A stretch of 49,014 nucleotides of DNA. Source: Umezawaea endophytica (GTDB taxonomy: Bacteria; Actinomycetota; Actinomycetes; Mycobacteriales; Pseudonocardiaceae). The notes below the pieces were generated by a model that saw nothing but the letters and a program-made list of their open reading frames with translations, made no database searches and was not told where the DNA came from. The DNA lies in the NCBI RefSeq assembly GCF_025061645.1, contig NZ_JANYMP010000029.1, positions 70,298 to 119,311 of the forward strand, read 5' to 3'. Below are positions 25,979-35,253 of the stretch, in pieces; position 1 is the stretch's first letter; each line of letters starts with the position of its first letter. Made by a program: the position numbers and the translations under genes.

Positions 25979-28777
25979 CTATTCGAGGTCAGCCAGTGCC
26001 GCCGGGAGGCCGGCCCGACCCGCTACTCCGAGCTTGCGGTAGGAGCTCGTCAGGTGCTTCTCGACCGCACGCGAGGTGACCCCGAACTCCTCGGCGATCT
26101 CATGGTTGGTGAAGCCTTCAGCCGCCCGCGCGGAGACGCGCCGCTCGGTCTTGGTCAACGCGGCCGAGACCGGCTTGCCCAGGCCGAACCACACATCGAC
26201 ACCCGCCTGCACCGGATGGCCCTTGCGGGATGCGGTGCCGCGGCGATGGTCCAGCGCGGACGTGACCCTGGCGAGTTCCAACGCGTCACCCGAGGCCGCC
26301 AGGATCGCGGAGGCACGGATGAGCAGCTCGACACCCGCATCGCCCTCGGTGATCATTCCCCGGATCCGCAGGGCCCTGCCGACGGTGTCAGGAGCTCCCC
26401 ATTCGAGCGCACGCCCGTACTCCTCGTCGGCCAGTTCAAGAGCTTCGCCCTGCTTGCCGAGGGAGTAGTTCAAGCCCGCCGCCCAGCCTCGCCACGGGAT
26501 CGCCGCGGGGTTCCTCCAGCCCAACAGGTCCAAGCTTCGCCCACAGTCCATCAGGTGGTCGAGCGCTGCGACCTGGTCTCCCGAGCGGGCGGCAAGCCAG
26601 GCCCGGATCAGCCCGACCAGCCAGGACTCGGAAACGCTCGGCTCGACGCCCCCGCACCGGGCTAGAACCCACTCGGCGAGCACGACGTCGTCCACCTCGA
26701 TCGCGACGAGCGCAAGCACGAGCACCGACCTCGATGCCGGCTTGGCCCGGTCCGAGCCGACCGACTCCACAGCCATCGACGCCATGGTCTTGGCCTCGGC
26801 CAGGTCCCCTGTTCTCAGCAGCACCAGCGCGTACTCGGCACCGATGGCGGTCTGGGCGGCAGCCGAGCCGACCCGAACAGCCTCGTCCAGCGCGAGCTTG
26901 AGCCAATCCTGGGCCGATTCAGGCGAGCCTGCCGCGATCAGCGCACCGATCACCAGCGGCACCACCGCATGCGCGGTCCGGGACGATGCGGGCTCGAGGT
27001 CCAGCAACTTGCGCCCGAGCCGGAGCGCGTCCGCCGCGGGGTAGGAACCGGTCATGGTCGCCGCGTAGAGCAGAACTTCAGCGAGCTCGCGGTCGCCTTT
27101 GGTGTTCAACGGGACATCGGGTCCCAGTCCACGCAGCCGCTCGACGGCGTCCGCGAGTTGTCCGGCTTGGCGAAATCGGGTGAAGCGCAGCCGAGCTTCC
27201 AGGCAGAGCGCTATTTCCCGATCGAAAGCGGATACCCGCACCGACTCGGCCGCCTCCTGGGCCATCTCGTCTGCCACTCGGGCGTAGATCTCGACCACCA
27301 TCTGCGAGGCTGTTGCCAGCAGAGCAGGTGGAACCTGTGCGAGAGCGACGGCGCGGTCACGGGTGGACGGCAAGGACGGCACTCCCTGCGACAGGTGCCG
27401 CAGGGCCGCGGCAGGATCGAACTCCACCTCCACAGCCGCCAGTTCGACGAGCAGAGTCGCTCGGTCAGCGGTGCCGGGCGACGAGTCCATCAGCGCTCGA
27501 TGCAGGTACCGGGCCCCCATCTCCGGAGTTCCGCGGTGGAAAGCGGTCGCCGCCGACTCCCGCAGAACCTCGATCGCCCACGGTTCACACTCTCCAGCGG
27601 TGGCGAGCAGATGCACGACGACGTCTTCGGACGAGTGGCCACTGTCGTACAGCAGCCCGGCGGCTCGCCGGTGGAGGCGGTCGACCTCCCCCGCCGTCAT
27701 CATCTGTTCGACAGCTCCACGGATGACAGCATGGACGAAGCGCGGCGGTTCACCCCGAACGATCAGCCCGAGCCTGCCCAGTTGGCGGACAGCTTCGGCG
27801 CGACCCACAGGATCGAGATCCGCCAGTCGCCCCACCAGTGCGCTGTCGCCCTGGCGGTCCAGCACGACCATTGCCTTGGCGAAGGCCGTGATGGGGTGCG
27901 GCTGCACTCGGAGGTATCCCGCCACTCGGTCGCGCAAGTGCGGCGGCGACAGCGATGTCACCATCCCTGCCGAGGTGGCCAGCGGTCGGTACCCGCTCCG
28001 GCGCAGGAACGCGATCATCGATGTCAAGAACATCGGGTTGCCCATACCAACTTCGTGGCAGGCAACCACGAACTCTTCGTCACCCGCTTCCCCGAACTCG
28101 TCGCGCACCATTCGCTGGACGCTGTCGGCTGCCAGGGGCCCGAGCCACAGCCGGTGCGTGGCGACAGCGACCAATTCCCGTACCGCCAGGCGATCGGCAC
28201 GGGGATCACCCTCCCGGATCGCCATCACCACCGTGACCCGTGGATCCGCCATTCGCCTGGCGAGGTATCCCAACATCCGCAACGAGGGCATGTCGGCCCA
28301 CTGCACGTCGTCCACCAGCAGCAGTAGCGGTTGGTCCGCGCTCATGGCGCTGATCATCCGCACCAGGCCGTGCAGCACGGGATGTTCCGCGCTGCGGACT
28401 CGACGATCCTCGTCCGGCATCAGTTCCTCGTCACGGCCTCCTGACGAACGCATGAGGTCGGCGGTGAAGAGCAGTGATGTTTGGGATGCGGCATTTCCCA
28501 GCCACCGTTCGCGAACGTCCCCGTCTGCCGCGATGAACGATGCCTCCAACAACTGCCGTACGACGCCAAAGGCGAAGTCCTGCTCCAGAGGCGCACAACC
28601 GGCTTGCAGCACAAGCACTCCGCGCTCGTCAGCCAGTACTGGTAGGTGCTGGAGGAATTTCGACTTCCCAATCCCCGCCGGGCCCGACACCACCACGAGC
28701 TGGCCGCGGCCGTGTTCCGCGACCCGCATCGCGTCGACAACGGTGTCGACCTCAGGACCTCGGTCGTACAGCGTCAC
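25979..28777 (-). CDS. LAL-type LuxR regulator
   Basis: A 932-aa full-length LAL. The GTG at 28777 overlaps the stop of the preceding gene (GTGA), so it is translationally coupled; the frame continues upstream without meaning. The P-loop is canonical, GPAGIGKS (residues 32-39). Walker B is LLLLVDDVQWAD. A long helical core follows. The C-terminal HTH reads TNHEIAEEFGV, then VEKHLTSSYRKLGV. It is the last gene of a three-gene LAL operon. The targets and ligand are unknown. Confidence 0.94.
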   Translation of the reverse strand: MTLYDRGPEVDTVVDAMRVAEHGRGQLVVVSGPAGIGKSKFLQHLPVLADERGVLVLQAGCAPLEQDFAFGVVRQLLEASFIAADGDVRERWLGNAASQTSLLFTADLMRSSGGRDEELMPDEDRRVRSAEHPVLHGLVRMISAMSADQPLLLLVDDVQWADMPSLRMLGYLARRMADPRVTVVMAIREGDPRADRLAVRELVAVATHRLWLGPLAADSVQRMVRDEFGEAGDEEFVVACHEVGMGNPMFLTSMIAFLRRSGYRPLATSAGMVTSLSPPHLRDRVAGYLRVQPHPITAFAKAMVVLDRQGDSALVGRLADLDPVGRAEAVRQLGRLGLIVRGEPPRFVHAVIRGAVEQMMTAGEVDRLHRRAAGLLYDSGHSSEDVVVHLLATAGECEPWAIEVLRESAATAFHRGTPEMGARYLHRALMDSSPGTADRATLLVELAAVEVEFDPAAALRHLSQGVPSLPSTRDRAVALAQVPPALLATASQMVVEIYARVADEMAQEAAESVRVSAFDREIALCLEARLRFTRFRQAGQLADAVERLRGLGPDVPLNTKGDRELAEVLLYAATMTGSYPAADALRLGRKLLDLEPASSRTAHAVVPLVIGALIAAGSPESAQDWLKLALDEAVRVGSAAAQTAIGAEYALVLLRTGDLAEAKTMASMAVESVGSDRAKPASRSVLVLALVAIEVDDVVLAEWVLARCGGVEPSVSESWLVGLIRAWLAARSGDQVAALDHLMDCGRSLDLLGWRNPAAIPWRGWAAGLNYSLGKQGEALELADEEYGRALEWGAPDTVGRALRIRGMITEGDAGVELLIRASAILAASGDALELARVTSALDHRRGTASRKGHPVQAGVDVWFGLGKPVSAALTKTERRVSARAAEGFTNHEIAEEFGVTSRAVEKHLTSSYRKLGVAGRAGLPAALADLE

Positions 28778-29610
28778 CGTCGCGCACCTCCGACAGTGGT
28801 GCCGTACCACGTTCGCGACCACATGCCGTGTGCATTTCGGAGGTCTGTGGCTCCCGCGGGGCTCTCCGCGTCACCGCTCGACAACCGCACCAAACCGCGC
28901 GCGTACAGCAGAATCGCCGAGTCCGCGCAGCTCGAGCCGTCCGGCACTTCGCCCATCCAGTCCTGGCTGAGCCAGTGCAGTGCGAGCAACGTGCCGCGAG
29001 CGCCGGGGGACATGTCCTCGCGGCGCCGCACCTCACCGGTGAGTCGGCTGACGAGCGCCTGGTCCCCGCGGGACAACGCCAAGTCCGCAGCGCGCACACG
29101 CAGCACATCGGTCTCGCGGTCCGCCGGAGCCGCGATCACTCTGGCGAAGTGGCGGTCGCTGGCGAACGGCACCGTCGCCAACTCCACCTCGCCGAGGTCG
29201 AACAGGATCCGCGACGCGAGCGAGCCGGTAGCCGGTTCCTGGAGCGCACGTCCCAACAGGCGGGTCGCGATGGCGGTGTTGCCCTCTTCGGTGCACGTAC
29301 GGGCAGCATCGTGCAGAACTCTCGCAGCCCGGGTTTCACCGATCGGTCGAGTGCCGAGCAGGATGTTCGCGACGACGGTATCCGGAATCGCCCTGCGATG
29401 ACAAAGCTCAGCCACGCCACCCTGTGTCCGCTCCCGCGCGTCGGCGTCCATCGTCACGAGCAGGTGGTCCGAAGGCACCCAGTCGGCCAGCACGGGCCAC
29501 CGGTCGTCCGTCAGCAGCCTACCTCCACCCAGTGTTGCCAGAACTCCTCGGAAAACGTCCTGCTCACTGTCGCGATCGACCAACAAGCCAAGGCGCTCGG
29601 CTATTCGCAA
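28774..29610 (-). CDS. Core-only LAL fragment protein (no ATPase, no HTH)
   Basis: A 278-aa protein with a TTG start at 29610, preceded by GGAG at 6 bases; no ATG or GTG is available in this frame after the upstream stop. It lacks Walker motifs and HTH. Its middle (ETRAARVLHDAARTCTEEGN, then AIATRLLGRALQEP, then LVELGE-like FDLGEVELA) aligns by eye with the helical segment that follows the ATPase in the LALs of this window (for example HLLATTTWGDDRAIAAL, AAHCLRRALQVCPP). It is therefore a free-standing LAL core. It lies 54 bp after one LAL and overlaps the start of the next by GTGA. It could be a co-regulator of either LAL, or a decayed LAL; the coupling favours retained function. Confidence 0.75.
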   Translation of the reverse strand: MRIAERLGLLVDRDSEQDVFRGVLATLGGGRLLTDDRWPVLADWVPSDHLLVTMDADARERTQGGVAELCHRRAIPDTVVANILLGTRPIGETRAARVLHDAARTCTEEGNTAIATRLLGRALQEPATGSLASRILFDLGEVELATVPFASDRHFARVIAAPADRETDVLRVRAADLALSRGDQALVSRLTGEVRRREDMSPGARGTLLALHWLSQDWMGEVPDGSSCADSAILLYARGLVRLSSGDAESPAGATDLRNAHGMWSRTWYGTTVGGARR

Positions 29611-29664
29611 TGAAAACTCCAGAAAGCGATCGACAACGAAGCTCCCCCACCCACCCGCTCCGTG

Positions 29665-32469
29665 CTACGGCCCGTCGCGCCTATCGTGCGGCCGAGCCTC
29701 GACTACCCCACGACGTTCAGCGGGTTCCACCACGTCGATCAATTGGGAGCGCTCGCTCAACCCGAGCTTGCGATAGCTGTTGGTGAGGTGGAACTCGACG
29801 GTTCGCTGGGTCACGAAGAGGGAGTGTGCGATCTCGTCGTTGCTGATGCCGCGCGCGGCCAGGCTCACGACCTGCGTCTCGGCAGGGGTGAGGGCCTTCG
29901 CCCCGGACAGGCGGGTGCGCCGAGGCCTGCCTCCCGCGGCAATCAACTCCAGCCGGGCGCGCGCGGCGAGTACCACGGCTCCGCATTGCGTGGCCAGGTC
30001 AAGACCACGACGCAGCGTCTTGCGTGCCACCTCGTCATCATCTGCGGCGTGCTGTGCACAGCCGAGCTCGACAAGGGCCTTTGCCAGTTCCAGGCGAACC
30101 GGGGATCGCTCACCATGAGAAACCGCGCGGCGTAGGAGAACGAGGCCCTTCGCGCCGCCTTCGACCACTCCCAGAACACGAAGTGCCGACCCGACCGCGC
30201 CGTCCGAACCCCAGCGCTGGGCCGACTTCAGTGCTTCCTCGGCCAAGCGCTGTGCCTCAGCCCGTTCACCTAGCCGGTGGTGCAGCAGCGCCGCCCGTCC
30301 CCGCCACGGGAGGTACGCCTCGTTGTGGATGTTCCACGACGACAACAAGCGACCACAGCTCAACAGTTGTTCAAGGGCTGCCCGGTGGTCGCCCAGCCCT
30401 TCGTAGACCTGCGCCCGTGCTGCGAGAATCGGACCCCAGAGATACGAATTCGCGGAGGAAGCTGAGGAGAGGGCATCCAGCAGCCGGGACGCCTCATGCC
30501 ACCGGCCGAGTTCTCCAAGGCACCCGACGGCTGTTGCCACCGACAAGAGCGGATCACCAACCCGGTGGCCGTCGGAGCTCGCCTTCAGCACCGCCTGTGC
30601 GTCCACAAGAGCCCCTGGCACGTTGCCGCGCTGGAATCGCGCTCCGCGCAGCACCATGAGTGTCATCGGCTGGTTGTGCGCTCTGGCCTTGCAGATGCCG
30701 AGGTCGTAGGAAGCTGTGACAAGGTCGAACTGCTCAGCGAGTTGGAGCACGGCGAGCGCGCTCAGGAACATCGGGTGCAGCAGTTCGTCGCGCAGCAGCA
30801 GATCATCCCGCATGGCACGTGTGGCCAGTTCTACGGCGGAAGCCGCTTCCCATTCACCTCCCAGCGCTGCCAGGAACGCGTGCACCGCCACTAGCGCGCA
30901 CTGTCCCGGAGTGTCCGACCGGGACGGTTCATCCAGTGCGTCGATGCGCGGTTTCAGCCGCGTCATCCCATCGAGGTCACCCATCGCAACGCAGATCACG
31001 TGCCCGAGAAGTCGAGTGCGAAGCTCATCGTTCTCCGGTTCGCCTCCGGCAGTCACCTCATCCAGTTGCCTCAAAGAGTCTTCCAGCAACTCCACGAGCT
31101 CAGCAGTACCAGTTCCAGCGACCAGCGGAAACAGACCGACTGCTGTTCTCGCTCTCTGCAACGGCGTGGCCATCAGCCTCAACAGCCGCACCAGGTGCTC
31201 CCACGCCGACCACGGATCGAATGACCGCTCGACAAGGATCAGTGCGGTGAGCAGCGCGATGTGGAGGTCGTTGTCCCACCGTCCGGTGAGGGCGTGCCGC
31301 AGATAAGCCACGGCCAGATCGGGCGCGCCGCGTTCGACGGCGTTCGAGGAGGCTTCACGCAGGACTGCGACCATCTCCGGCTGCTCCGGCGGTCCTGCTG
31401 CGAGCAGATGGGAGGCAACCACCTCGACCGGCGCTCCTCTGTCACCGAGAGATCTGGCGGCCCGCTGATGCACCCGGACGCGCTGCGACGCGGCCATGTC
31501 CCGGACAACCGCTTCAGCCAGCTCCGAGTGGGCGAACTCCAGTGTGCCGGGTACCAGTACGCCCAACTGGTCGAGCGCCATCACGGACCGGCTGGCCACG
31601 GTAGTTCCGACAGAGCCCACATCCGCGGCGACGGACAACTCGGTGCCACTACCGAGCACCGCGAGCACCTGCGCCAACTGGATGACCTCACCGGATTGCG
31701 CGCGCAGAACATCGAGAACCCATTCGCAGCGCGCCTGAACGCCCATTTCAAGCGCAACGTCCACGTTCTTGGCCGAGGGCAGCACCGACCGGCTTGCCAG
31801 CGCTCGGAGCGTCTCGCGCAGGACCAGAGGATTTCCTCCGGATACCTCGTGGCATGTGGTGGTGAACTCCGCCTCCGGCTCGGCGTGCAGGTAGCGCGCG
31901 ACCACCCTGGTCACCGCCTCGCGACCCAACGGCTGCACCTGGACGACTTGGCAATTCGGTACGGACTGGAGTTCCGAGAGCAGAGTGGTCGTCTCGTGGT
32001 CCACGTCGTCGGCCACCGCCGCGAGCACGACCACCGGCATCCCTGCCACACGTCGTGCGAGGTGCAACAGCCACCTGGTGGACGACATGTCGACCAGGTG
32101 CAGATCATCGATGACGATGGCGACCGGGCTGACCATGGCCAAGGTCTCCATCGACCGGTGGAGGGCGTGCAGCACCTTGAACGGGACATCCGCTTCCGGC
32201 GACTCCGCGGATGTGCCAACAGCATCGGTCCGGTGCCGTGTGGACCAAATGGCCTCCATCATGGCGCGACGCCCTTGCGCATCGGTTGATGAGGCCCGAA
32301 AGATCCGACGTACGGCCCCGAACTCACTTCGAGGTGTCGAACTCCTACCGGAGGTGCGCAACACCCGGAACCCGGCTTCGCCCGCTGCCTTGGCCGCGAT
32401 TTCCAGCAGAGTGGTCTTACCCGACCCGGCCGGCCCTGAAATCAAGGTGATTCGACCACCGCCATTCAC
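29665..32469 (-). CDS. LAL-type LuxR regulator, short N-terminus
   Basis: A 934-aa LAL. The chosen GTG at 32469 puts the P-loop GPAGSGKTT at residues 12-20. The 20-25 residues that usually precede it (GRExEL helix) are absent, because an in-frame TGA lies 16 codons upstream. Walker B reads VAIVIDDLHLVD. The C-terminal HTH contains SNDEIAHSLFV and TVEFHLTNSYRKLGL. The ribosome site is weak (GGA about 13 bases upstream). It is the first gene of the three-gene LAL operon; an MmyB-type palindrome lies 115 bp upstream, between it and the divergent lipase gene. Confidence 0.9.
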   Translation of the reverse strand: MNGGGRITLISGPAGSGKTTLLEIAAKAAGEAGFRVLRTSGRSSTPRSEFGAVRRIFRASSTDAQGRRAMMEAIWSTRHRTDAVGTSAESPEADVPFKVLHALHRSMETLAMVSPVAIVIDDLHLVDMSSTRWLLHLARRVAGMPVVVLAAVADDVDHETTTLLSELQSVPNCQVVQVQPLGREAVTRVVARYLHAEPEAEFTTTCHEVSGGNPLVLRETLRALASRSVLPSAKNVDVALEMGVQARCEWVLDVLRAQSGEVIQLAQVLAVLGSGTELSVAADVGSVGTTVASRSVMALDQLGVLVPGTLEFAHSELAEAVVRDMAASQRVRVHQRAARSLGDRGAPVEVVASHLLAAGPPEQPEMVAVLREASSNAVERGAPDLAVAYLRHALTGRWDNDLHIALLTALILVERSFDPWSAWEHLVRLLRLMATPLQRARTAVGLFPLVAGTGTAELVELLEDSLRQLDEVTAGGEPENDELRTRLLGHVICVAMGDLDGMTRLKPRIDALDEPSRSDTPGQCALVAVHAFLAALGGEWEAASAVELATRAMRDDLLLRDELLHPMFLSALAVLQLAEQFDLVTASYDLGICKARAHNQPMTLMVLRGARFQRGNVPGALVDAQAVLKASSDGHRVGDPLLSVATAVGCLGELGRWHEASRLLDALSSASSANSYLWGPILAARAQVYEGLGDHRAALEQLLSCGRLLSSWNIHNEAYLPWRGRAALLHHRLGERAEAQRLAEEALKSAQRWGSDGAVGSALRVLGVVEGGAKGLVLLRRAVSHGERSPVRLELAKALVELGCAQHAADDDEVARKTLRRGLDLATQCGAVVLAARARLELIAAGGRPRRTRLSGAKALTPAETQVVSLAARGISNDEIAHSLFVTQRTVEFHLTNSYRKLGLSERSQLIDVVEPAERRGVVEARPHDRRDGP

Positions 32470-32583
32470 CTGGAGAGGTGATCCTGGGACGAGGCTCTTG
32501 AGCAGTGGGTCCGCTGCTCAGGTGCGCGAGGATGTTTGCCTGCCATGCCGACCAGTATGCGGATGCGCTCACCACCGCAGGTA

Positions 32584-32596
32584 GGTCTGGCAGTCC
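32584..32596. promoter_or_regulatory. MmyB-type palindrome between LAL and lipase genes
   Basis: GGTCTG-G-CAGTCC, one base off the perfect palindrome seen at 35729. On the left flank it is preceded by CAGGTA, equal to TACCTG on the minus strand, as in the other copies. It stands in the 254-bp divergent region, 115 bp from the LAL start and 128 bp from the lipase start, with no regulator gene adjacent. Confidence 0.5.
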
Positions 32597-32723
32597 TAGG
32601 GAAACCTGTGCGAGGGACAAACGCCTGGATGCCGTGATCCTTGCCGAACGGCCGGTCAGCGCAAAGCGCCATGACCAAATCCAAGACTGAAATTCGACCG
32701 GCCTCCCCGAGATTGGAGCATCT

Positions 32724-33998
32724 TTGTCCGTTGATCGATGGATCTCAACCCGAACGGCCATCCTGGCCGTCGTCATGGCGGTGACGAGCCCGATCCTCAC
32801 CGCCGCCGTCACTGTCCCCGGTACATCCGCGGCCGCACCTTCGCCAGCCGTCGTCCGCCCGGACAGCGATCCGTTCTACGCCGTGCCACCTCATCTGGAT
32901 TCGACGCCTGATGGCACCGTGTTGCGGTCGCGGCGCCTGCCGACTTCAGCACTGGCGACCCCGGCACCAGCCCAGGTCTGGCAACTGCTCTACAAAACTC
33001 GTGACAACGCCGGACGCCCGACGGCCACAGTCGCCACGTTGCTGGTACCCACGGCCAAGTGGGCAGGCGAAGGTTCCCGACCACTGCTGTCGTACCAGAC
33101 GCCCGAAGACGGCTTGGCCACCTTCTGCGCACCGTCCTACCTGCTCCGCGCGGGCTCCGTGCTCTCCGGCCCGAGCTCGGTGCAGTTCGACCGGGATCAG
33201 GTCAAGGCAGCGATCCACCGCGGCTGGGCGGTCGTGGTACCGGACTACGAAGGGCCCCGATCCGAATTCCTCGGGGCGGCCGCGGCCGCCCACGGCGTAC
33301 TCGACGGCATCCGCGCGGCCCGTTCCTTCACGCCGGCACGCGTGTCGCGCAAAGCCCCCGTAGGCCTATGGGGCTACTCCGGTGGCGGCTTCGCCACCGC
33401 GGCGGCGGCTCAACTCCAGGCCGACTACGCCCCGGAGCTGGCGATCAGCGGCATCGCCGAAGGTGGTGTCATCGCCGACATCAACGCGAGCGTGCAGGCT
33501 GTCGGCGGACAGGCGTTCTCCGGCTGGCTCCCCTTCGGCTTCGCCGCTCTGCGCCACGTCTACCCGCACGCGAACGTCAACCAATACCTCAACTCCGCCG
33601 CCCAGGCTCAGGCCGATGCTGTTCAGCACGGCTGCGCGGGCGAGGCCATCACCCGCGGACCCTTCTTCGCACCGTTGACGCAGTTCGAGGCGTGGTCGAA
33701 CTCCTTGACCTCAGGCTCGTTCCACGACTTCGCCCACAGCGTCAGCCCGATCAGCTTCGGCGGCACGCCGACCGCGCCGGTCTACCTGTACCACGGCACG
33801 GCCGACGAACTCATCCCGGTCGAAGGCGCCAGGAAGTTGGCTGCGCGATACCGCGCGTCCGGTGCGGATGTCACCCTGGTGCAAGACGAAGCGCAGGACC
33901 ACGGAGATGAACAGGCCCATGGAGTGGCCGGGGCGGTCGCTTTCCTCGACCGGCAGTTCTCCGAGCAAAACCACAGGTCGAGCGGGCTCCCACAATAG
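32724..33998 (+). CDS. Secreted lipase (LIP family)
   Basis: A 424-aa secretory lipase of the LIP (Candida antarctica lipase A-like) family. The TTG start has GGAG 5 bases upstream. The N-terminus is a Sec signal peptide (hydrophobic TAILAVVMAVTSPILTAAV, cleavage near TSAAA). The nucleophile elbow is GYSGGG; later YHGTADELIP holds the likely Asp, and DHGDEQAHG the likely His. It acts outside the cell on acylglycerols or other esters. An MmyB-type palindrome lies upstream, and the SDR, SnoaL-like and MmyB genes follow nearby, so it may belong to an MmyB-controlled lipid-related set. Confidence 0.9.
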   Translation: MSVDRWISTRTAILAVVMAVTSPILTAAVTVPGTSAAAPSPAVVRPDSDPFYAVPPHLDSTPDGTVLRSRRLPTSALATPAPAQVWQLLYKTRDNAGRPTATVATLLVPTAKWAGEGSRPLLSYQTPEDGLATFCAPSYLLRAGSVLSGPSSVQFDRDQVKAAIHRGWAVVVPDYEGPRSEFLGAAAAAHGVLDGIRAARSFTPARVSRKAPVGLWGYSGGGFATAAAAQLQADYAPELAISGIAEGGVIADINASVQAVGGQAFSGWLPFGFAALRHVYPHANVNQYLNSAAQAQADAVQHGCAGEAITRGPFFAPLTQFEAWSNSLTSGSFHDFAHSVSPISFGGTPTAPVYLYHGTADELIPVEGARKLAARYRASGADVTLVQDEAQDHGDEQAHGVAGAVAFLDRQFSEQNHRSSGLPQ

Positions 33999-34099
33999 TT
34001 GCGCGACCCCACTCCGACCAGGTGCCGTCAAGGTCCTCCACTTGCGGTGATCAGCCAAGGCCCGCGTACACCGTTCGTTGAGACCGGCAGCACTTTGAG

Positions 34100-34136
34100 C
34101 ACGGTCCCATTCCAGCATGGCCAGGATGGGACCGTG
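34100..34136. terminator. 11-bp dyad between convergent lipase and SDR genes
   Basis: CACGGTCCCAT and its exact complement ATGGGACCGTG with a 15-base loop, in the 210-bp gap between two convergent genes. A bidirectional terminator is the simplest reading; no T-run is present. Confidence 0.5.
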
Positions 34137-34208
34137 TTCGCCTGCCGGCGCGGAAGTCGGTGTCATCCGGACTCCCTGCCCTGGATTGACTTTCCTGTCG
34201 TTCCTGGC

Positions 34209-35114
34209 TCAGATGGAGCGAACGCCGGTCAGTTCTTCGGCTGCTGCCCAGAGCTTCTTGCCGACTTCCGGGTCGGCGGCGTCGCTGCTGAGCTTGGCCT
34301 CGGTGACCCGTCCTCGCGTCTCCCCCCACCCCGCAGGGCCGAAGAAGTCGCCGCCCCGCACCTCGGGGTCGGTCGCGGCACGCAACTGCGGCAGCACGCC
34401 TTGCTCCACCCGTTGCGTGACCAGCAGACCGGCCGTCGCGAGCACCTTGCCGACCCGGCCGCGGTGCTCCCAAGCCCTCGGCGTCAGATTGGTGCGGGTG
34501 AGACCTGGATGAGCCAGTGCACTCACGATCGACGACCCGGCAGCACGCAACCGGCGGTCCAACTCCACCCCGAAGACAGTGCTGGCGAGCTTGGATCGGC
34601 CGTAGGCGGTGGTACCCCGGTAATCGCGCACGAACTGGAGGTCGTCGAAGTCCAGGTGCGCGTTCTTGTGGGTGATCGAACTGAGGTTGACCACCCTGGC
34701 TCCACGAGCCGCACTCAGGTTGTCGAGGAGCAGGCCGGTCAACGCGAAGTGCCCCAACGCGTTGGTGCCAAGGTGCAACTCGAAACCATCGGCGGTCGTA
34801 CGACGAGGACCGAGCAGTTCAACGCCGGCGTTGTTGATCAGTAGGTCGACCACCGGGTGGTCGACCTCCAGCTTCGTCGCGAACTCGCGCACGGACTCGA
34901 GCGAGGCCAGGTCGAGTTCACGCACCTCGACGTTGCCCGCGATCCGGCGGGCGGCCTCCGCACCAGCGGCGGTGTTGCGCACGGCCAACACGACGTGGGC
35001 ACCGCGGCGGGCGAGTTCCGTGGCCGTGGCCAAGCCGAGTCCCGAGTTCGCTCCGGTCACGACGGCGACTCGGCCACGCTGGTCGGGGATGCGGTCCGCG
35101 GTCCATCCGGTCAT
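34209..35114 (-). CDS. Short-chain dehydrogenase/reductase
   Basis: A 301-aa classical-type SDR. The ATG at 35114 follows AGGAGA at 6-7 bases. The cofactor motif is TGANSGLG (near residue 20), the structural motif NNAG, the serine lies in NLSS and the catalytic pair in YGRSK. It is similar to the retinol-dehydrogenase/WW-domain oxidoreductase-like SDRs common in actinomycetes, which reduce or oxidise carbonyl or alcohol groups with NAD(P). An MmyB-type palindrome lies about 85 bp upstream. MmyB-like regulators are often encoded next to SDR genes, which fits the paralogue at 35778. Confidence 0.93.
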   Translation of the reverse strand: MTGWTADRIPDQRGRVAVVTGANSGLGLATATELARRGAHVVLAVRNTAAGAEAARRIAGNVEVRELDLASLESVREFATKLEVDHPVVDLLINNAGVELLGPRRTTADGFELHLGTNALGHFALTGLLLDNLSAARGARVVNLSSITHKNAHLDFDDLQFVRDYRGTTAYGRSKLASTVFGVELDRRLRAAGSSIVSALAHPGLTRTNLTPRAWEHRGRVGKVLATAGLLVTQRVEQGVLPQLRAATDPEVRGGDFFGPAGWGETRGRVTEAKLSSDAADPEVGKKLWAAAEELTGVRSI

Positions 35115-35197
35115 GTCTGTTCTCCTCGCGATGTCGTTGTGCTGCAACGAAGACGCTAGGAGAGATCTGCCACGGCCCGGTCGTTCGCGTTTTCCTG

Positions 35198-35210
35198 GGC
35201 CTGCCAGACC
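35198..35210. promoter_or_regulatory. MmyB-type palindrome upstream of the SDR gene
   Basis: GGCCTG-C-CAGACC, one mismatch to the perfect dyad, followed by TACCGTCGAG just as the copy at 35729 is followed by TACCTTCGAG. It is 84 bp from the SDR start. The conserved flanks beyond the dyad show that it is a true repeat of a control site rather than chance. Confidence 0.6.
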
Positions 35211-35253
35211 TACCGTCGAGTGGTGGGACCGCGGCATAGTGCGGAGCGGCTCA

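Noticed and set aside
26969-28970. Plus-strand open frames of 452 and 535 codons across the LAL at 25979-28777
   Set aside because: Antisense shadows; the minus strand has intact Walker motifs and HTH.
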